Source of the DNA: Flavobacterium sp. ov086
Lineage (GTDB): Bacteria; Bacteroidota; Bacteroidia; Flavobacteriales; Flavobacteriaceae
Length of the DNA stretch: 64,000 nt
Direction: 5' to 3'
Assembly (NCBI RefSeq): GCF_900187965.1
Contig: NZ_FZNL01000017.1
Coordinates: 1-64,000, forward strand
Shown: in pieces, positions 60,541-64,000 of the stretch
How the letters are laid out: the number at the start of each line of letters is the position of its first letter
Numbering within the stretch: position 1 is the stretch's first letter
Notes under the pieces: model-generated
What the model saw: only the letters and a program-made list of their open reading frames with translations
What the model was told of the DNA's origin: nothing
Database searches by the model: none
Program-made: the position numbers and the translations under genes

Positions 60541-61146
60541 ATGTATGACGTTTTAATTATTGGCGGAGGTGTTTCGGGCATGTCTTGTGCCTTAGTTTTA
60601 GGATCTGCCAAAAACAAAGCTTTTGTTACCGATAAAAAAATCGGAATTTTTACACATCAAAAAAGTTCTTCTTTACAAGAGGCAATTTTCTACAACGCTT
60701 ATGGCATAACTCCAGGTAAATTAGGTTCAGAATTACTGGATGAAAGCACCGAACATTTAGCCGAAAGTTATCCGCACATTACACAAATACCAAACGAAAA
60801 AGTAGTTAAAGTTGAAGGTTCTTATCCTGAATTTACTGTAACCACCAATAAAGACTCCTATAAGACCAAAAATATTGTTATTGGGATTGGTTCTGCCAAT
60901 ACATTTGATATTGAAGGTTTAATGCAATATATCGAACCGCATAAAAAAGCACTTCCCGAAAAACAACGTATTCAGCTTAAAAACGACGATCACAAGGTAG
61001 CTGACGGCATTTATGTTGTTGGAACTTTAGCAGGCTGGAGAAGTCAATTGGCAATTGCTGCCGGAAGCGGTGCTGCTGTTGCTACAGATATTCTAACTTT
61101 ATGGAATAATGGCGTTCAAACTCACGCGCACGATAGCATTCGATAA
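60541..61146 (+). CDS. Short FAD-dependent oxidoreductase (thioredoxin-reductase-like, NADPH domain missing)
   Basis: A 201-residue flavoprotein-like protein. The N-terminal GxGxxG (VLIIGGGVSGMSCALVLG, residues 4-21) and the C-terminal FAD motif (DGIYVVGTLAGWRSQLAIAAGSGAAVA) are those of the thioredoxin reductase family. The roughly 110-residue NADPH domain with its CxxC is absent: the chain passes from NIVIGIGSANTFDIEGL directly to the terminal FAD segment. It may be an FAD-binding partner without NADPH reduction. Coupled to the small membrane protein gene upstream. Confidence 0.82.
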   Translation: MYDVLIIGGGVSGMSCALVLGSAKNKAFVTDKKIGIFTHQKSSSLQEAIFYNAYGITPGKLGSELLDESTEHLAESYPHITQIPNEKVVKVEGSYPEFTVTTNKDSYKTKNIVIGIGSANTFDIEGLMQYIEPHKKALPEKQRIQLKNDDHKVADGIYVVGTLAGWRSQLAIAAGSGAAVATDILTLWNNGVQTHAHDSIR

Positions 61147-61319
61147 AATTTAAAAAACATTAAATTTTTAATTTACCATTAAGAGATTAAGTTTATTAAG
61201 CTTTGACGTTTGAAAAACTTAATAAATCGATCCCAAATCTTGTGGAGATAGAAAAAAAATTGCCCAGTCCCGATAGCTATCAGGAGCTAAGTTTTTTTAC
61301 TCTTAGCTTTTATAAAGTA

Positions 61320-61334
61320 TCCCGAAGCTCGGGA
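61320..61334. repeat. TCCCGAAGCTCGGGA palindrome
   Basis: Shortened member of the TCCCGAAG family. A sister form GATAGCTATC with CCCGATAGCTATC (61269) and TAGCTATCGGGA (61938) occurs nearby. Confidence 0.7.
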
Positions 61335-61510
61335 CGTAAAGCTTTGTATTGATTTAGCTTTGCGAACTCTATGCTTTCTAAAGCATTCTTAGATAAAATC
61401 TTTGCGCTCTCTGCGGTAAAAAAAAATTACTGAGTATATTTCCACACCATTTAGCGTTGATCCAACTTAATACTAAAAATTAAAAAAAAATAAACTTTTA
61501 TAAAAGATTA

Positions 61511-61572
61511 AACCATTAAGATATTAAGAAAATTTAGCCGCAAAGCTTAATAAACTTAATATCTTAATGGTT
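61511..61572. repeat. Perfect 18-bp inverted repeat between convergent genes
   Basis: AACCATTAAGATATTAAG (61511-61528) and CTTAATATCTTAATGGTT (61555-61572) enclose GCCGCAAAGC. It lies 20 bp past the stop of the lipoprotein gene and may end transcription from both sides. Confidence 0.7.
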
Positions 61573-61592
61573 CAAAAAATTATGCTTAGTTT

Positions 61593-61910
61593 TTATTTAA
61601 CCGAAACAATCTCCGTCACTCTGATGTGTTTTTCGTCATCAGTTTTCCAGATTTCTCCTTTTAATGAAACTACATCACCAATTTTTAATTGTTTGTAATT
61701 TTGAGGTCCGCCAAGGTTTACAATGCTGATTGTAGCAAAATACACTTCCTTAGCATCAGTAGAGATTTTAGCCGTATAACCGTCTTTTCCTGATTCGATT
61801 GAATCTACTTTACCTGTAACTGCATTATTACTGTTGCTTTTCATAGTCGCACAAGAAATTACAAAAGCCATTAGCATTGCTAAGAAACTTATTCTTTTTA
61901 GATTTTTCAT
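61593..61910 (-). CDS. Small lipoprotein of unknown function
   Basis: A 105-residue lipoprotein with C20 in the lipobox AFVISC. The mature part is beta-rich (VTGKVDSIESGKDGYTAKIS, KIGDVVSLKGEIWKTDDEKHIRVTEIVSVK) in a pattern like an OB-fold or small beta-barrel. I do not recognise a specific family. 72 bp downstream of the NTF2-like gene on the same strand; the gap contains a TAGCTATCGGGA half-palindrome. Confidence 0.7.
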   Translation of the reverse strand: MKNLKRISFLAMLMAFVISCATMKSNSNNAVTGKVDSIESGKDGYTAKISTDAKEVYFATISIVNLGGPQNYKQLKIGDVVSLKGEIWKTDDEKHIRVTEIVSVK

Positions 61911-61982
61911 GTTTTATTTTATTAACCGCAATCCCCCTATAGCTATCGGGACGCTAAGTTCTATTTTAAGGAATTATTAATT

Positions 61983-62348
61983 CTATTTCAATTCGACACA
62001 GCTACCGGCAATTACTTTCAGACTTTCGCTGAATTGTTTCCAAACTCTAATGTATTTAAAAACTCCATCTAACGGATTGTGATCGTAATTTCCTTTTAAC
62101 AAAACAGTCACGGCAACTACAGCTATACCATCAATAATACTAATAATCTGATCCGAAGCTTCAAGTGTATCAATTTTCATTTTTCCGGAACGATAAACAT
62201 TCAAATCAAACTCTTTCGTGATGGTTTGACCATCCGGTAAATTAAAGAGTAAATCATCATGAAGCATGTTCTCTAAAGCAGAAACATCAGCTTTTTTAAT
62301 AGCGGTCAAAAGTTCAATCTCAGCATTTACAATGTCTTCTGTTTTCAT
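61983..62348 (-). CDS. NTF2-like (DUF4440) protein
   Basis: A 121-residue cytoplasmic NTF2-fold protein: ELLTAIKKADVSALENMLHDDLLFNLPDGQTITKEFDLN is the typical DUF4440 opening, and AVVAVTVLLKGNYDHNPLDGVFKYIRVWKQFSESLKVIAGS its strand-rich end. No signal peptide, unlike the copies at 17.5 and 19.0 kb. Starts 17 bp after the S41 protease stop. Ligand unknown. Confidence 0.8.
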   Translation of the reverse strand: MKTEDIVNAEIELLTAIKKADVSALENMLHDDLLFNLPDGQTITKEFDLNVYRSGKMKIDTLEASDQIISIIDGIAVVAVTVLLKGNYDHNPLDGVFKYIRVWKQFSESLKVIAGSCVELK

Positions 62349-62365
62349 AGAAAAATGAATTAAAA

Positions 62366-63943
62366 TTACTTTTTCGGATTCAAAACTGCTTTAATCATCG
62401 CATCTTCTTTCAAAATCACATCATAATAATACAATTCGCCATACAATTGTCGGGCAAACTCTGCAGTAATATAACGGTTTACCAGCGCTTTTGTTTTATC
62501 TAATTTTAAGTCTAAACCTGTCACTAAAACATAGGCTTTAAACTTTTTGAAATACACATCAGAGGTTTTCATCTTATTTAAAAACTCATTAAAATGAAGT
62601 CCTGAAAAAGCATTTCGGTTTTTATCTAATTCTTCAAAAACAAAATGACCAACAATCCCTGTTTGAAGTAGATACGCAACATTTTCATTTCCGTGTTCTG
62701 CTTCCATTGGTACGAAAACATCTGGAACGATTCCGCCGCCGCCATAAACAATTTTACCTTTTGGAGTTTTAAATTTTAGAGAATCTGCAACCTTAATACT
62801 GTCTTTTGCATAAAGCTCCCCTGATTTTAAACGAGATTCTGATTCTTTAAAATATTCTTCGTTTCCTTTTTTGTATGGTTTCTGGATCGATCTTCCGGTT
62901 GGTGTATAATAACGAGCTACGGTTAATCTTACTGCCGATCCGTCGTTAAAATCCATTTCACGCTGTACCAATCCTTTTCCAAAAGAACGGCGTCCCACAA
63001 TAATTCCGCGATCGTTATCCTGAAGCGCTCCAGCTAGAATTTCACTGGCAGAGGCACTATTTTCATTAATTAAAATATATACTTTACCCGTTTCAAAACT
63101 ACCCGCTTTTGTAGCATAAGTTTTCTCAGTAGTACCATTTTTATTTTTGGTAAATACAATTAGCTGTTTGTCTTTCAAAAACTCATCGGCAACAGCAATA
63201 GCTTCTTCCATATATCCACCACCATTATCACGAAGATCTATTACTAAGGATTCAATTCCGTTTTGTTTCAATCTGTTTAAACCTGCTTTAAACTCATCAA
63301 AAGTAGTTTCTGCAAAGCGATTGATTTTAATGTAACCAATATTCTTTCCAAGCATTAAAGAAGCATCAACACTTTTTATCGGAATAATATCTCTTTTTAC
63401 TTTAAACTTAAGTTTCTTTTGTTCAGATTTTCTAAAAACCGTTAATTCGATTTCGCTTCCTTGTTTTCCTTTTAGTTTCGAAAACAAACTATCAGATGGT
63501 AAACTTCTTCCAAATAACTTCGTTTTTCCGGCAAACAAAATTCTGTCTCCAGATTTTATTCCGGCTTTCGCCGAAGGTCCGTTTTCGATAGGTTTTATGA
63601 TCGCAACAGAATCTTTATACATATAAAAATTGATTCCGATACCTACGAAATCACCTTTCATACTTTCAGCAACTTCAGCCTGTTCCGTTGGCGGAATATA
63701 TACAGAATGCGGATCTAATTTTGAAAGGATATTATCTACTGTTAAGTTTACAATAGAATCTGTATTGATGCTATCAACATATTCGTTATTGATAAAATCA
63801 ATCAGTTTATTCAGCTTGGTTTTAGAGTAATTTTTAGCCAACAACTGATCATCAACGGGCGCATTCATCCTGCTTCCGAGTACGGTTCCGAGAGCAAAAA
63901 CAGCTCCGATAACGATTGGCAAATATTTTGGATTAAATTTCAT
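62366..63943 (-). CDS. S41 family C-terminal processing peptidase
   Basis: A 525-residue CtpA/Prc-type periplasmic serine protease. N-terminal membrane anchor or signal (YLPIVIGAVFALGTVLG). PDZ domain about 85-185 (GIGINFYMYKDSVAIIKPIENGPSAKAGIKSGDRIL). Protease domain with catalytic S298 (NENSASASEI) and K323 (RRSFGKGLVQ), the classic Ser-x25-Lys dyad. Proteolysis of envelope proteins from their C-termini is the family role. Its ATG directly follows the stop codon of the upstream gene. Confidence 0.95.
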   Translation of the reverse strand: MKFNPKYLPIVIGAVFALGTVLGSRMNAPVDDQLLAKNYSKTKLNKLIDFINNEYVDSINTDSIVNLTVDNILSKLDPHSVYIPPTEQAEVAESMKGDFVGIGINFYMYKDSVAIIKPIENGPSAKAGIKSGDRILFAGKTKLFGRSLPSDSLFSKLKGKQGSEIELTVFRKSEQKKLKFKVKRDIIPIKSVDASLMLGKNIGYIKINRFAETTFDEFKAGLNRLKQNGIESLVIDLRDNGGGYMEEAIAVADEFLKDKQLIVFTKNKNGTTEKTYATKAGSFETGKVYILINENSASASEILAGALQDNDRGIIVGRRSFGKGLVQREMDFNDGSAVRLTVARYYTPTGRSIQKPYKKGNEEYFKESESRLKSGELYAKDSIKVADSLKFKTPKGKIVYGGGGIVPDVFVPMEAEHGNENVAYLLQTGIVGHFVFEELDKNRNAFSGLHFNEFLNKMKTSDVYFKKFKAYVLVTGLDLKLDKTKALVNRYITAEFARQLYGELYYYDVILKEDAMIKAVLNPKK

Positions 63944-64000
63944 TTACTCTTCTAAAACAGGAATATGTTCAACCTCAACACCGGCTTTTAATAAAAACTG
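63944..64000 (-). CDS. 3' end of a probable dCMP deaminase family gene (partial)
   Basis: The last 18 codons of a minus-strand gene cut by the window edge: FLLKAGVEVEHIPVLEE then TAA. This resembles the C-terminus of ComE/dCMP-deaminase-like proteins, which in flavobacteria, as I recall, often precede the S41 protease gene. The stop codon directly abuts the protease ATG, so the two are translationally coupled. Identity is tentative from so little sequence. Confidence 0.5.
   Translation of the reverse strand, partial: QFLLKAGVEVEHIPVLEE

Larger units (their letters stand above)
61147..61592. other. Repeat-rich gap between convergent genes
   Basis: About 445 bases holding AAGAGATTAAGTTTATTAAG words, CCCGATAGCTATCAGGAGC (61269-61287), the TCCCGAAGCTCGGGA palindrome (61320-61334), CGCAAAG-type words and a perfect 18-bp inverted repeat (61511-61572). 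No gene is seen. Confidence 0.6.

Noticed and set aside
13991..61334. CRISPR array made of the recurring palindromes
   Set aside because: The repeats are single copies scattered over tens of kilobases without regular spacers and without cas genes.

Overview
The window is chromosomal DNA of a Flavobacterium-like member of the Bacteroidota. It is AT-rich. Several genes carry the Bacteroidota sigma-A promoter (TAnnTTTG at -7, TTTG/TTG about 19 nt upstream) and there is almost no Shine-Dalgarno signal. The gene content also fits: DUF3857 transglutaminase-like proteins, an ExbB-ExbD-ExbD-TonB operon, a DUF1501/DUF1800 pair, kynurenine pathway genes and class Ia RNR. I see no tRNA or rRNA gene, insertion sequence, CRISPR array or prophage.

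Layout. The left edge (1-180) holds two promoters pointing out of the window; they resemble rRNA operon promoters. 0.8-4.7 kb: LolC/E-type permease, YkgJ-like protein, methyltransferase, DinB/YfiT-like protein and queE. 4.8-10.6 kb: one minus-strand operon exbB-exbD-exbD-tonB, a small membrane protein, a PstS-like lipoprotein and a TPR protein. 11-13.9 kb: HerA-like ATPase converging on kmo. 14.4-28.5 kb: accessory-looking block with GNAT, alpha/beta hydrolase, AraC regulator, two beta-lactamase-fold serine hydrolases with NTF2-like partners, penicillin acylase, AsmA-like protein and a large uncharacterised Cys-containing protein. 28.7-33 kb: kynU, queA, aroA. 33-41.4 kb: mazG-like gene and four tandem DUF3857 proteins. 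41.5-46.5 kb: dtd, rsgA and a 1070-residue VIT/vWA chimera. 46.7-51.1 kb: aromatic amino acid operon pheA-aminotransferase-tyrA-DAHP synthase/chorismate mutase. 51.3-59.2 kb: orphan antitoxin-like gene, DUF1501/DUF1800, nrdA, nrdB, DUF3109. 59.6-64 kb: marC, small membrane protein, FAD protein, lipoprotein, NTF2-like protein, S41 protease and the tail of a probable dCMP deaminase.

The strongest regulatory finding is a transcription attenuator before pheA. It has a promoter, a 26-codon leader peptide with six Phe and two Tyr codons among its first 16, an antiterminator pairing option and a terminator ending a few bases before the pheA start. It should couple Phe/Tyr-tRNA charging to the aromatic operon. 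The strongest protein finding is the VIT/vWA protein. It contains a stretch of about 40 residues nearly the same as the periplasmic linker of the TonB encoded 36 kb away, plus a TonB-receptor plug-like segment.

Many intergenic gaps hold short inverted repeats from several recurring families (GCCACGAATT arms, TCCCGAAG..CTTCGGGA palindromes, CGCAAAGTTCGCAAAG elements, a structured AGCCCCGAT..AGCTCCT element). They account for most non-coding sequence in the gaps longer than 300 bases.
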